A DNA stretch of 50,063 nucleotides from Dehalococcoidia bacterium. GTDB taxonomy: Bacteria; Chloroflexota; Dehalococcoidia; JAUSIH01. The notes below the pieces were generated by a model. That model searched no databases, had not been told where the DNA came from, and was given only the letters and a program-made list of their open reading frames with translations. The position numbers and the translations under genes were made by a program. This document shows positions 14,539-24,621 of this stretch, one piece after another; the first letter of the stretch is position 1; each line of letters opens with the position of its first letter. Where the stretch lies: NCBI GenBank assembly GCA_030648205.1, contig JAUSIH010000003.1, forward strand, positions 1 through 50,063, given 5' to 3'.

Positions 14539-17500
14539 CTACGTCCTGTTGCCCTCTTCCAGGTACTCCATGTGCCGCTTCACATTATAGCTGGCCGCGC
14601 CCTGGAGCAGCGCCTCCGCGGCGGCCCGCGCCGTGTCCAGCGAGGTGAAGCACGGGATACGGCGCTCCACCGCCGCTCGGCGGATGTCGAAGCCGTCCCG
14701 CAGAGCCGTCCGGCCCGCGACTCCCGACACCGTGTTGATGACCGCGTTGACCGTCCCGTCCACGACCACGTCCACCACGTTGGGGTGGCCCTCTCTGAGC
14801 TTCTTCGTAATCATGGTGACCGGCAGGCCCATGGCCGTGATCATGGCGGCGGTCCCCTCCGTGGCGTAGAGCCGGTAGCCGACCTCGTGCAGCATCTTGA
14901 TGATAGGGCCTGCCTCCGGCTTGTCCCTGTCCGCGATGCTCAGCAGAATGGCGCCCCTGGGCGGCAGGAGCAGCCCCGCGGCCAGCAGAGCCTTGGCCAG
15001 CGCCGGCGGGAAGGTGTTGTCAATGCCCATCACCTCGCCGGTGGACTTCATCTCCGGGCCCAAGTACGTGTCCACGCCGCGCAGCTTGGACATGCTGAAG
15101 ACGGGCGCCTTGACGCCGACGATTTTCGGCCCTTTCCACAGCCCGGTCACGTAGCCCTGCTCCGCCAGGCTCGCGCCCAGCATCACTTTGGTGGCGACCC
15201 GCACCATGGGAACGCCCGTCACCTTGGACAGGAACGGGACCGTGCGGCTTGCGCGGGGATTGACCTCCAGCACGTAGATCTGGGGCTTCCCGTTGTTGCT
15301 TGAGCGCATGGCGACGAACTGGATGTTCATCAGCCCCTTCACCTTCAGGCCCAGGGCGATGCGCACAGTATAGTCCACCAGCGTGCGCACCTCGTCGCCG
15401 GTGAGGGTCAGGCCGGGGTACACCGCCATGGAGTCGCCGCTGTGGACGCCCGCCCGCTCAATGTGCTCCATCACGCCGGGAATCAGCACCGTCTCCCCGT
15501 CCGCTATGGCGTCCACCTCGCACTCGCGGCCCTCCATGTACTTGTCAATGAGGATGTTCTTGCCGCTGCCCACGTCCACCGCCGCGGACATGTAGTGCAG
15601 AAGCTCAGAGGCGTTGTGGACGATCTCCATGGCGCGTCCGCCCAGCACGTAGCTGGGACGCACCAGCACCGGGTAGCCGATGAGCTGGGCCACCTTCAGC
15701 GATTCCTCCGCGTTGTTGACCGTCCCGCCCGGCGGCTGGGGGATGCCCAGCCCGTCCAAGAACTCGTCGAAGCGCTGGCGGTCGGAGGCGATGTCAATGG
15801 CGTCCGCCGTGGAGCCCAGGATGGGCATGCCCGCCCGCGCCAGCGACTGGCTCAGGTTGATGGCCGTCTGCCCGCCGAACTGGACCACCGAGGGCGTGTG
15901 TCCGTTCTCCGCCCCCTCGCCAGCCTCGTTGTCCAGCAGGTCGCGGATGCTCTCCTCGTCCAGCGGCTCGAAGTAGAGGCGGTCGCTGGTGTCGAAGTCG
16001 GTGGAGACCGTCTCCGGGTTTGAGTTGACCATGATGCTCTTGACGCCGCTGGCCTGCAGCGCCCAGGCGGCGTGGACGGAGCAGTAGTCGAACTCGATGC
16101 CCTGCGCGATGCGGATAGGTCCGGAGCCGATGACAACGGCCTTCTTGCCCGGCAGCGGCAGCGCTTCGTTCTCCTGCTCATAGGCGCTGTAGAAGTACGG
16201 CGTGGCCGCCGCGAACTCCGCGGCGCAGGTGTCCACCATTTTGTACACGGGCCGGATGTTCCACTGGCGGCGCAGCGCGCGCACCTGCTCCGGCAGGCGG
16301 TCGGCCAGCGTGGCGATGACGTCGTCCGAGAAGCCCTTGCGCTTGGCCGCCCGCAGCAGGTCGGCGTCCAGCGGGCCGGAGAGGAGCCGCCGCTCCATGG
16401 CGACGATGTTCGCCATCTTGCGGATGAACCACGGGTCAATGCCCGTGCGCCGGGAGAGGTCGTCCGGAGTCGCGCCGCGCCGCAGGCCCGACAGGAGCGC
16501 CCACAGGCGCATGTCGTTGGGGTGCAGAGGCAGCCGCTCCGTGTTCCCGTTGCGCCAGGCCGGGTCTTCCCACAGGAGCGTGCGCTTGCCCAGCTCCAGG
16601 GATCGGATGGCCTTCTGCAACGCCGCCTCAAAGGTGCGGTCAATGGCCATGACCTCGCCGGTGGCCTTCATCTGCGTGCCGGTCCTGCGGTCGCCGGACG
16701 GGAACTTGTCGAAGGGCCAGCGCGGGATTTTGACGACGCAGTAGTCCAGGGCCGGCTCGAAGGCGGCGCAGGTCTTCTTCGTCACCGCGTTCGGTATCTC
16801 GTCCAGGCGCCTGCCGACGGCGATCTTGGCCGCGACGCGCGCGATGGGATAGCCCGTCGCCTTGCTCGCCAGAGCGGAGCTGCGGCTGACGCGCGGGTTC
16901 ACCTCGATGACGTAGTAGTCGGTGGGCGTCTTCGCCTTGAATGTGCCAGGCTCGCGGGCGACGACGGGGTGCGGCGCCAGCGCGAACTGGACGTTGCACC
17001 CGCCCTCGATCTTCAGCGCGCGGATGATCTTCAGGGACGCGGTGCGGAGCATCTGGTATTCCTTGTCGGAGAGCGTCTGGCTGGGCGCGACGACAATGCT
17101 GTCGCCGGTGTGTACGCCCATGGGGTCAATGTTCTCCATGTTGCAGATGGTGATGCAGTTGTCCGCGCCGTCGCGCATCACCTCGTACTCCAGCTCCTTC
17201 CACCCGGTCAGGCACTGCTCGACAAGCACCTGATGGATGGGGCTGGCGGATATGCCCGCGCCCGCTATCTCGTCCAGCTCCGCCGCGTCTTGCGCGATGC
17301 CTCCGCCGGTGCCGCCGAGGGTGAACGCGGGCCGGATGACCACGGGGAAGCCGATGCTCCCGGCCACGCGCCGCGCATCCTCCAGGGTGGTGACCGTCTC
17401 GCTCTCCGGCACAGGCTCGCCAATCTCCTGGAGCATCTTCTTGAATAGCTCCCTGTCCTCCGCCTTCTTGATGGTCTCCAGCGACGTGCCCAGGAGGCGC

Positions 17501-17835
17501 ACGTTGTACTTGTCCAGGATGCCCGCCTCGGCCAGCTCCACCGCGAGGTTCAGGCCCGTCTGCCCGCCCAGCGTGGGCAGCAGCCCGTCCGGGCGCTCCC
17601 GTGCGATGATGCGTTCCAGTACCCCCACCGTGAGCGGCTCGATATAGACGATGTCCGCGATCTCCTCGTCGGTCATGATGGTGGCCGGGTTGGAGTTGAC
17701 GAGGACGACCTGCACGCCCTCCTCGCGGAGGGAGCGGCAGGCCTGCGTGCCGGCGTAGTCGAACTCCGCGGCCTGGCCGATGATGATAGGCCCGGAGCCG
17801 ATGACCATGACCTTCTTGGGCTTGGCGTCTGGCAT
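14539..17835 (-). CDS. carB: Carbamoyl-phosphate synthase large subunit
   Basis: A 1098-residue enzyme making carbamoyl phosphate from bicarbonate, ammonia (from CarA) and two ATP. It has the internal duplication typical of CarB: two ATP-grasp synthetase units, beginning [20 protein letters not shown] and [20 protein letters not shown], with ATP-grasp blocks such as [18 protein letters not shown] and [18 protein letters not shown]. The C-terminal MGS-like allosteric domain contains [23 protein letters not shown] at 17835 with GGGAG 5 bases upstream; an in-frame extension to 17928 is not conserved. About 2 kb of inserted DNA now separates it from carA. Confidence 0.97.
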   Translation of the reverse strand: MPDAKPKKVMVIGSGPIIIGQAAEFDYAGTQACRSLREEGVQVVLVNSNPATIMTDEEIADIVYIEPLTVGVLERIIARERPDGLLPTLGGQTGLNLAVELAEAGILDKYNVRLLGTSLETIKKAEDRELFKKMLQEIGEPVPESETVTTLEDARRVAGSIGFPVVIRPAFTLGGTGGGIAQDAAELDEIAGAGISASPIHQVLVEQCLTGWKELEYEVMRDGADNCITICNMENIDPMGVHTGDSIVVAPSQTLSDKEYQMLRTASLKIIRALKIEGGCNVQFALAPHPVVAREPGTFKAKTPTDYYVIEVNPRVSRSSALASKATGYPIARVAAKIAVGRRLDEIPNAVTKKTCAAFEPALDYCVVKIPRWPFDKFPSGDRRTGTQMKATGEVMAIDRTFEAALQKAIRSLELGKRTLLWEDPAWRNGNTERLPLHPNDMRLWALLSGLRRGATPDDLSRRTGIDPWFIRKMANIVAMERRLLSGPLDADLLRAAKRKGFSDDVIATLADRLPEQVRALRRQWNIRPVYKMVDTCAAEFAAATPYFYSAYEQENEALPLPGKKAVVIGSGPIRIAQGIEFDYCSVHAAWALQASGVKSIMVNSNPETVSTDFDTSDRLYFEPLDEESIRDLLDNEAGEGAENGHTPSVVQFGGQTAINLSQSLARAGMPILGSTADAIDIASDRQRFDEFLDGLGIPQPPGGTVNNAEESLKVAQLIGYPVLVRPSYVLGGRAMEIVHNASELLHYMSAAVDVGSGKNILIDKYMEGRECEVDAIADGETVLIPGVMEHIERAGVHSGDSMAVYPGLTLTGDEVRTLVDYTVRIALGLKVKGLMNIQFVAMRSSNNGKPQIYVLEVNPRASRTVPFLSKVTGVPMVRVATKVMLGASLAEQGYVTGLWKGPKIVGVKAPVFSMSKLRGVDTYLGPEMKSTGEVMGIDNTFPPALAKALLAAGLLLPPRGAILLSIADRDKPEAGPIIKMLHEVGYRLYATEGTAAMITAMGLPVTMITKKLREGHPNVVDVVVDGTVNAVINTVSGVAGRTALRDGFDIRRAAVERRIPCFTSLDTARAAAEALLQGAASYNVKRHMEYLEEGNRT

Positions 17836-17874
17836 GGGTCTCCCTAGTGTAGTGCCCCCGACGTTTGCCGCAAT

Positions 17875-17981
17875 GTCATTGCGAGGCCCGACGAAGGAGG
17901 GCCGTGGCAATCTGGCGGTGGGGGCCACCCTTCTTCCAGATTGCTTCGTCGTCCTTCCGCGGAAGAACTCCTCGCAACGAC
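17875..17981. repeat. Dispersed palindromic repeat, GTCATTGCGAGG family
   Basis: Starts GTCATTGCGAGGCCCGACGA, contains TGGCAATCTGG and its counterpart CCAGATTGCTTCGTCG, and ends ACTCCTCGCAACGAC. The two halves form an imperfect long hairpin of about 107 bases. It fills the gap upstream of carB together with two other repeat families. Confidence 0.75.
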
Positions 17982-18120
17982 GCTTTCATACACGTATTTC
18001 AGTTACAGGATGCTAGGCCCTACTCGCTTACGTTGTTACCGTCCCGTCCGGCTGCCGTGGGACGGCCCCATCACCCACCGCCATCTCTTAATCGCGCCTC
18101 TGCTTTCCTATGCTCGCTCG

Positions 18121-18147
18121 CCCTTCGACCAGCTCAGGGTGAGTGGG
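18121..18147. repeat. Dispersed repeat, CCCTTCGACxxGCTCAGGGT family
   Basis: Short imperfect palindrome CCCTTCGACCAGCTCAGGGT plus GAGTGGG. Related copies lie at 20991-21014 (nested in another repeat) and, inverted, at 44201-44218. Confidence 0.7.
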
Positions 18148-18159
18148 TCGCTCTACGGT

Positions 18160-18233
18160 GTCACCCCTCGCGTTGCTCGGGGTCTCCTGCCGCAGCAGCC
18201 GGGGAGATTCCTCGCTGCGCTCGGAATGACGGG
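18160..18233. repeat. Dispersed repeat, TTCCTCGCTxCGCTCGGAATGAC family, copy 2
   Basis: Starts GTCACCCCTCGCGTTGCTCGG and ends with ATTCCTCGCTGCGCTCGGAA plus TGACGGG. It matches the copy at 10231-10310 in order and in its terminal 25 bases, and ends 5 bases before the stop of the neighbouring unknown gene. Confidence 0.75.
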
Positions 18234-18238
18234 CTTCC

Positions 18239-19126
18239 TCACGCCGCGAGCTGTTTCTCAAATTCTCCCGGTGCAACCCATTCTTCACGAGCATTAAGAA
18301 GCACAACCCCGTCAAGCTCTCTCCGAACATCTTCCAGTAGCGCCGCCCATGCGCGGGGGAGTACTCTACCATATGTCAGATGCAGAGTGTGTGCGTCCTG
18401 CCTAATAGGTTCGCCTGTTTGAATGAATCCCCTGCCAGTGGAGATGAAGAGCATCCGGCGCACATTCTGCGTACGCTTGAAACTCTTCAACTGTGGCAAC
18501 TTTTCAAGGATGGTTGAGCGGATAGTCTCCTCAATTCTTGCTTCGTCTGACATATCAGAGGAATGCATCTCGTTACTAGCAAACATGGAAACCGACACCG
18601 TTTCCTCGGTACCGGGAACATTGATACTATCCCTTCCGTACGGCTCCACCTTTTTCCTTACGGAGATCGGAACTCCCAAACACATGACTTCTATCCCAAA
18701 AGTAAGGCTATTTTTCTGCCCAGTGAAATCGACTGTCTGCTGGTCTTGAGTATTCAGTTTGCGCAACTCGCCGAAATCCTTCGCCATGAGCCACTTGCAT
18801 GCCTCGACCTCGGCTAGGGCACCCAGAATCTTAGTGTCTGCTGCGTGAGAATCTTGAGGCAATCGGCCCTCAAAAATCCGGTTGAAGTCGGCGCAGGCAC
18901 TTGCTCCGTCCTTGAGAGCTTCCTCCAATTCCAAGATGTCCTTCCCTGACTCATCACAAGACAATGCATCAACAAGCAGGTTTTGCCCTAAAACTGGATG
19001 ACTAAGGCCCGGCCGCACCCATTTCCAGAGAAACCTGTTGATGTTCGAGCATCGTGTCCGCCTCGTATGAATAAGCTGCTCTTCCTCTGGCGGGATAATT
19101 TGTTCGCTATCCATTTGGGTGCTCAT
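18239..19126 (-). CDS. Unknown 295-residue protein, possible PD-(D/E)xK-like nuclease
   Basis: I do not recognise the family. The base composition is clearly lower in GC than the neighbouring carB and carA, suggesting transfer. No membrane helix or signal peptide is present. A stretch at 100-150 fits the order of a restriction-endonuclease-like core: helix LGALAEVEACKWLMAKDFGE (E106), then TVDFTG (D133), then TFGIEVMCLG (E146), although Met148 sits where a catalytic Lys is usual. The C-terminal half has RRMLFISTGRGF and a strand-helix pattern. The ATG at 19126 overlaps the TGA of a carA-tail remnant (19123-19125). Defence or accessory roles are inference from position and composition. Confidence 0.65.
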   Translation of the reverse strand: MSTQMDSEQIIPPEEEQLIHTRRTRCSNINRFLWKWVRPGLSHPVLGQNLLVDALSCDESGKDILELEEALKDGASACADFNRIFEGRLPQDSHAADTKILGALAEVEACKWLMAKDFGELRKLNTQDQQTVDFTGQKNSLTFGIEVMCLGVPISVRKKVEPYGRDSINVPGTEETVSVSMFASNEMHSSDMSDEARIEETIRSTILEKLPQLKSFKRTQNVRRMLFISTGRGFIQTGEPIRQDAHTLHLTYGRVLPRAWAALLEDVRRELDGVVLLNAREEWVAPGEFEKQLAA

Positions 19127-19185
19127 TTCTTCCCCGCCCCCACCATCCCCAAAAACCTGTCGAACATGTACACGTTGTCCATCGG
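19123..19185 (-). repeat. Duplicated 3' end of carA (remnant copy)
   Basis: 63 bases that match the true carA 3' end (19833-19895) at 55 of 63 positions without gaps. In the minus-strand frame it still reads PMDNVYMFDRFLGMVGAGKK and a TGA stop, against PMDNVYMFDRFLEMVEAHKK in carA. The copies are direct repeats flanking vapBC. Confidence 0.88.
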
Positions 19186-19189
19186 CGCG

Positions 19190-19576
19190 TTACCCTCGCA
19201 CCGTGTGGAGCGTAAGCCCTGGCACGCGCTCAAAGTGCTCATCCAGCGTATAGACCTCGCAGCCATGCTCCAGGGCCAGCGCCGCGATGAGCAGGTCCAT
19301 GATGGATACCGTCACGCCCTTTTGGCGGAGCTGGTGGGAGAGCTCTCCCACCCGAACCCATGTCCCTTGCGTTTCCTCCAGATAGGGGAATCCTCTCAGA
19401 CCCGCACGTAGCTGTTCCGCCTCCCGCTCGGTTCTCGCCCCCTGGAGAACCTCGGCCAGCACAACGCCCACGACGGCGATCTCGCCGCTGGCCCGCAGCC
19501 GGTCCATCTCCTTCTTCACCGACGACGGTTGCAGCCTGAAGAACTGGAGCCAAATAGACGTGTCAACAATCACCAT
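19190..19576 (-). CDS. vapC: VapC-type PIN-domain toxin ribonuclease
   Basis: A 128-residue PIN-domain RNase, the toxin of a VapBC pair; such toxins cut tRNA or rRNA. The four acidic residues of the active site are present: D5 in VDTSIW, E42 in AEVLQG, D94 in IMDLLIA and D112 in TLDEHF. It starts 5 bases after the vapB stop and is read in the same direction, so the pair is translationally linked. Its stop lies 5 bases from the carA-tail remnant. GC content is similar to the chromosome. Confidence 0.9.
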   Translation of the reverse strand: MVIVDTSIWLQFFRLQPSSVKKEMDRLRASGEIAVVGVVLAEVLQGARTEREAEQLRAGLRGFPYLEETQGTWVRVGELSHQLRQKGVTVSIMDLLIAALALEHGCEVYTLDEHFERVPGLTLHTVRG

Positions 19577-19581
19577 CGGCG

Positions 19582-19782
19582 CTACCGGGGCTCCGCGTGG
19601 CGCAGCTCATGCCAGTTGTCCACCAGGTCTATCTTCCCCGCCAGGCTCCATAGTCTTTCGATATTCCTCCGGCGCACATAGTCCTGGAGGGCCTTCATCA
19701 CCGCCTTGCTTTTCTTGCGCTCTCCCGTCAGGCGCGCGACTTCCTCCAACACATCCTTGTCAATATCCAGTGTCGTGCGCAT
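19582..19782 (-). CDS. vapB: VapB-type antitoxin
   Basis: A 66-residue antitoxin. The N-terminus MRTTLDIDKDVLEEVARLTG followed by KKSKAVMKALQDYVRRR fits a ribbon-helix-helix DNA-binding domain, and the C-terminal IERLWSLAGKIDLVDNWHEL is the part expected to wrap the VapC toxin. ATG at 19782 with GGAGG about 7 bases upstream. Such antitoxins usually repress their own operon; the 50-base gap to carA is too small to see a clear operator. Confidence 0.88.
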   Translation of the reverse strand: MRTTLDIDKDVLEEVARLTGERKKSKAVMKALQDYVRRRNIERLWSLAGKIDLVDNWHELRHAEPR

Positions 19783-19832
19783 CGTTTACCTCCGTTCTTG
19801 AATGCATCAAAATTATACACCAAATTTCCGCA

Positions 19833-20924
19833 TCATTTCTTGTGCGCCTCCACCATCTCCAGGAACCTGTCAAACATGTACACGTTGTCCATCGGGCCGG
19901 GCGACGCCTCGGAGTGGTACTGGATGCTCATGATGGGCAGGCCCTTGTGCCGCATCCCCTCCACCGTGCCGTCGTTCAGGTTGACGTGCGTGACCTCCAC
20001 GTCGCTCGGCAGGCTGTCGCCGTCCACCGCGTAGCCGTGGTTCTGCGCCGTGATGTGCACCCGGCCCGTGACCCTGTCCTTCACCGGGTGGTTCCCGCCC
20101 CTGTGGCCGAACTTCAGCTTGAACGTGCGCCCTCCGTAGGCGTGGCCCAGCACCTGGTGCCCCAGGCAGATGCCGAAGATGGGCGCGCGCCCCATCAGCT
20201 TCTTCGTCGTTGCGACAAGGTATTCCAGCAGCGCGGGGTCGCCTGGCCCCGGCGAGATGACGATGCCGTCCGGCTTCGTCGCCAGCACCTCGTCGGCGGA
20301 GGCGGTGCACGGCACGGCGACGACGTTGCAGCCCTTCGCCTTCAGGATGCGCAGGATGTTGTACTTGACGCCCAGGTCCAGCACCGCGACGCGGTATTTG
20401 GCCGAAGGGTCCTCCGGCGGCCAGACGTACGACTTGGACACGCTAACCTCGCGCACAAAGTCGAGCGTGCCGTAGCTCGGCTGGCGGCGCAGGTGCTCCA
20501 ATGCCGCCTCCGGCGACATCTCGCTGGTCAGGACGCCCATCATGACGCCCTTGGAGCGCAGGCGGCGCGTGATGGCGCGGGTGTCCAGGCCCGCGACGCC
20601 GGGCACGCCCTGCGACGCAAGGTAGTCGTGCAGCGTGGACTGGCTGCCCCAGTGACTCGGCTCGTCGCACGCCTCGCGCACCACGAAGCCGCGCACCTGG
20701 ATGCGCCGCGACTCCACGTCCTGCTGGTTGATGCCATAGTTCCCTATCATGGGGTAGGTAGGCACGACGATCTGCCCCGCGTACGAGGGGTCGGTGAGCA
20801 TCTCCTGATAGCCGATCATGCTGGTGTTGAAGACGACCTCGCCGACGGCGGTCGTCGGCGCGCCGATGGCGTCGCCTTCGAAGACGGCGCCGTCCTCCAG
20901 CGCCAGGATGGCTTTAGGAGGCAT
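19833..20924 (-). CDS. carA: Carbamoyl-phosphate synthase small (glutaminase) subunit
   Basis: A 363-residue glutamine amidotransferase supplying ammonia to CarB. The N-terminal CarA-specific domain (1-150) contains TSMIGYQEMLTDPSYAGQIV; the class I amidotransferase domain has GIVISPGPGDP, the nucleophile Cys253 in FGICLGHQVLG and the His in IQYHSEASPGP. ATG start at 20924. It lies downstream of pyrC in the operon, separated by a nested repeat, and its last 20 codons are the sequence duplicated at 19123-19185. Confidence 0.96.
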   Translation of the reverse strand: MPPKAILALEDGAVFEGDAIGAPTTAVGEVVFNTSMIGYQEMLTDPSYAGQIVVPTYPMIGNYGINQQDVESRRIQVRGFVVREACDEPSHWGSQSTLHDYLASQGVPGVAGLDTRAITRRLRSKGVMMGVLTSEMSPEAALEHLRRQPSYGTLDFVREVSVSKSYVWPPEDPSAKYRVAVLDLGVKYNILRILKAKGCNVVAVPCTASADEVLATKPDGIVISPGPGDPALLEYLVATTKKLMGRAPIFGICLGHQVLGHAYGGRTFKLKFGHRGGNHPVKDRVTGRVHITAQNHGYAVDGDSLPSDVEVTHVNLNDGTVEGMRHKGLPIMSIQYHSEASPGPMDNVYMFDRFLEMVEAHKK

Positions 20925-20978
20925 GCGACTTCACCCCCTGGCTCCCTCTCCTGACCAGGAGAAGGGGAAGGATGAGAG

Positions 20979-21027
20979 ACTGGGGGACACTCCTTCGACT
21001 GCGCTCAGGACAGGCCCCAGACCCCCG
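20979..21027. repeat. Nested dispersed repeats between pyrC and carA
   Basis: The repeat CTGGGGGACA...CCCCAGACCCCC, found intact at 29049-29072, is here split by a copy of the TCCTTCGACTGCGCTCAGGA family (20991-21010) plus CAGG. One repeat family has thus inserted into another. Confidence 0.7.
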
Positions 21028-21060
21028 GCGTCCTTCCGATACCGGAAGGACTGCACCCGC

Positions 21061-22434
21061 TTAGCCAAGTTTGACCCCCTCGTCGGCGTAGGCGACGGCG
21101 CCGCCCACCAAGGTCAGCTTCACCCTGCCGCGCAGCGTGCAGCCGCGCAGGGGCGTGTTCCTGCCACGGGAGGCGAAGCGCTCCACCTCCACCGTCCACT
21201 CCTCGTCCGGATGGAAGACCACCGCGTCCGCCGGGCCGCCCTTCCGCAGGCTGCCGAGGCCGCTGGCCTCGCGGCCCAGCGCGCGCGCCGGCCCCACGGT
21301 CAGCCGCGCGATGAGCGTGCGCATGTCCAGCGTCCCCGCGTGCACCAGCGACAGCAGGCTGCCCAGCGCCGTCTCGAAGACGCTGATGCCGAAGGGCGCG
21401 GCGTCGTACTCGGCGAGCTTGTCCACGTGCAGGTGCGGCGCGTGGTCGGTGGCGATGGCGTCAATGACGCCTTCGCGCAGTCCCGCGACCAGCGCATCCA
21501 CGTCGCGGCGCGAGCGCAGGGGCGGGTTGACCTTCGTGGACGTGTCGTACACCAGCTCGCTGGCGGGGAAGCGGCACGCCATGGGCCGATAGCCCAGCAC
21601 CCACTCGTCGGTCATTGTCAGATGGTGGGGCGTGGCCTCCGCCGATACGCGAATGCCCTTCTCCTTGGCCCAGCGGACAAGCTCCACCGTCCCCGCCGTG
21701 CTGGCGTGGGCGATGTGCAGACGCCCGCCCGTCAGCTCCGCCAGGAGGATGTCCCGCGCCACCATGATGTCCTCCGCCGCGTCGGGCGCGCCCCGCAGGC
21801 CCAGGCGCGTGGCCACCCAGCCCTCGCTCATCACCGCGCCGTCCGCCAGCGACGACTCCTCGCAATGCTCGATGACGGGCACGCCGAAGCTCTTCGCGTA
21901 GGACAGGGCGCTCCGCATTAGCGCCGCGCTCGCCACCGGGGCACCGTCGTCGCTGTAGCCCACCACGCCCGCTTCGGCAAGCTCACCCAGAGGCGCCAGC
22001 TCCTTGCCCTTGCGGCCCAGGCTGATGCAGCCGATGGGCAGCACCCGCACGGCGCCCTGCTCCGCCGCGCGCCGCCGCACGAACTCCACGGTGGCCCGCG
22101 TGTCCAGCGGCGGCTGCGTGTTCGGCATGCAGCAAATGGTGGTGAAGCCACCGCGGGCCGCGGCCTGCGTGCCCGTGGCGATGGTCTCCTGCTCCTCGAA
22201 GCCCGGCTCGCGCAGGTGCGCGTGCATGTCCACGAAGCCAGGCGCGACGACAAGCCCCTGCCCACGCAGCGTCAGGCAGCCCGGCGGCGGCTCCAGCGGC
22301 TTCCCCACACCCACGCGCAGCGCCGCCACCTTGCCCTCGGCGAAGAGCGCGTCGCCGACGCCGTCAATGCCCTGCGCAGGGTCAACGATGCGGGCCTGCC
22401 AAACCAGGACGGGCCGTACCTCTTCGGTCTTCAT
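21061..22434 (-). CDS. pyrC: Dihydroorotase
   Basis: A 457-residue amidohydrolase closing carbamoyl-aspartate to dihydroorotate. It carries the metal-binding HxH in VDMHAHLREPG (His71, His73), further ligands in VIEHCEES and LHIAHAST, and the catalytic Asp in IDAIATDHAPH, as in class I dihydroorotases. ATG start; only one base separates it from the pyrB stop, so the two are tightly coupled. The C-terminal region is the small beta domain typical of the family. Confidence 0.96.
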   Translation of the reverse strand: MKTEEVRPVLVWQARIVDPAQGIDGVGDALFAEGKVAALRVGVGKPLEPPPGCLTLRGQGLVVAPGFVDMHAHLREPGFEEQETIATGTQAAARGGFTTICCMPNTQPPLDTRATVEFVRRRAAEQGAVRVLPIGCISLGRKGKELAPLGELAEAGVVGYSDDGAPVASAALMRSALSYAKSFGVPVIEHCEESSLADGAVMSEGWVATRLGLRGAPDAAEDIMVARDILLAELTGGRLHIAHASTAGTVELVRWAKEKGIRVSAEATPHHLTMTDEWVLGYRPMACRFPASELVYDTSTKVNPPLRSRRDVDALVAGLREGVIDAIATDHAPHLHVDKLAEYDAAPFGISVFETALGSLLSLVHAGTLDMRTLIARLTVGPARALGREASGLGSLRKGGPADAVVFHPDEEWTVEVERFASRGRNTPLRGCTLRGRVKLTLVGGAVAYADEGVKLG

Positions 22435-22435
22435 G

Positions 22436-23428
22436 CTAGGCCTCCCGCGTGCACAGCAGGTAGAGGACCGCCATGCGGACGGCCACGCCGTTCGTCACCT
22501 GCTCCTGGATGACCGACTGGGCGCCGTGGGCCACGTCCGGGCTGATCTCCACCCCTTCGTTCATGGGGCCCGGGTGCAGCACCAGCGCGCCGGGCTTGGC
22601 CCGCTTCATCCGCTCCACCGTCACCTGGTAACGGCGGGCGTACTCGGTCACGCTGGGCAGAAGTCCCCCTTTTGTCCGCTCGTGCTGGATGCGCAGGGCC
22701 ATCACCACGTCCGCGCCGTCCAGCGCACGGTCTATATCCGTCTCCACGGTCACGGGCGGCAGCGTAGGCCCCACGAAGCCCTCCACACCGGCGGGAGGCG
22801 GAAAGCCCGCGGGCAGCAGAGGCGGCGGGCCGCACAGCACCACGCTTGCGCCCATGGCCGACAGGCCCCATAGGTTTGAGCGCGCCACGCGGCTGTACAG
22901 GATGTCGCCCACAATCACCACCTTCAGTCCCTCAATGTGTCCCAACTTCTCGCGGATGGTGTACAGGTCAAGCAGCGCCTGGGTGGGATGCGCGTGGGCG
23001 CCGTCTCCGGCGTTGACCACGCTGCACGCCAGGTGCTGCGCCAGCAGGTACGGCGCGCCCGCACTGGAGTGGCGGATGACAATCACGTCGGCACGGACCG
23101 CCTGCAACGTGCGGCCCGTGTCCACCAGGGACTCGCCCTTTACCACGCTGGAGGTAGACGTCGTCACGTTGATGACGTCGGCGCCCAGTATCTTGCCCGC
23201 CTGCTCAAAGGAGACGCGGGTGCGCGTGCTCGGCTCGTAAAAGAGCGTCAGCACCGTCTTGCCCCGCAGGGTGGGCACCTTCTTGATCTGCCGATTGAGG
23301 ATTTCCTTCATCCCGTCGGTGGTGCGGAAGACTGCCTCTATCTCCTCGCGGCTGAAGTCGTCCAGGTCGAGGATATGGCGACGGGGCAGGACCGCCCGCG
23401 GCTCCTTCTGCGGAAGGACTGCGCGCAT
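22436..23428 (-). CDS. pyrB: Aspartate carbamoyltransferase catalytic subunit
   Basis: A 330-residue transferase joining carbamoyl phosphate and aspartate. Carbamoyl-phosphate-binding motif FYEPSTRTRVSFE (STRTR at 67-71), the ASSG-type loop TSTSSVVKGES, HSSAGAPYLLA and DGAHAHPTQALLDLYT, and the C-terminal LHPGPMNEGVEI. The length is normal. It starts 4 bases after pyrR. No regulatory pyrI subunit is present; control is through the PyrR leader. Confidence 0.97.
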   Translation of the reverse strand: MRAVLPQKEPRAVLPRRHILDLDDFSREEIEAVFRTTDGMKEILNRQIKKVPTLRGKTVLTLFYEPSTRTRVSFEQAGKILGADVINVTTSTSSVVKGESLVDTGRTLQAVRADVIVIRHSSAGAPYLLAQHLACSVVNAGDGAHAHPTQALLDLYTIREKLGHIEGLKVVIVGDILYSRVARSNLWGLSAMGASVVLCGPPPLLPAGFPPPAGVEGFVGPTLPPVTVETDIDRALDGADVVMALRIQHERTKGGLLPSVTEYARRYQVTVERMKRAKPGALVLHPGPMNEGVEISPDVAHGAQSVIQEQVTNGVAVRMAVLYLLCTREA

Positions 23429-23432
23429 GGCC

Positions 23433-24621
<1,189 letters not shown>

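Noticed and set aside
13363-15303. A 646-codon open frame on the plus strand opposite pyrK and carB, and similar long antisense frames (16072-17448, 19560-20954, 31035-32471, 38652-40553).
   Set aside because: They are antisense shadows of well-identified genes in GC-rich DNA: low-complexity Arg/His/Gly-rich translations, no domain and no ribosome site.
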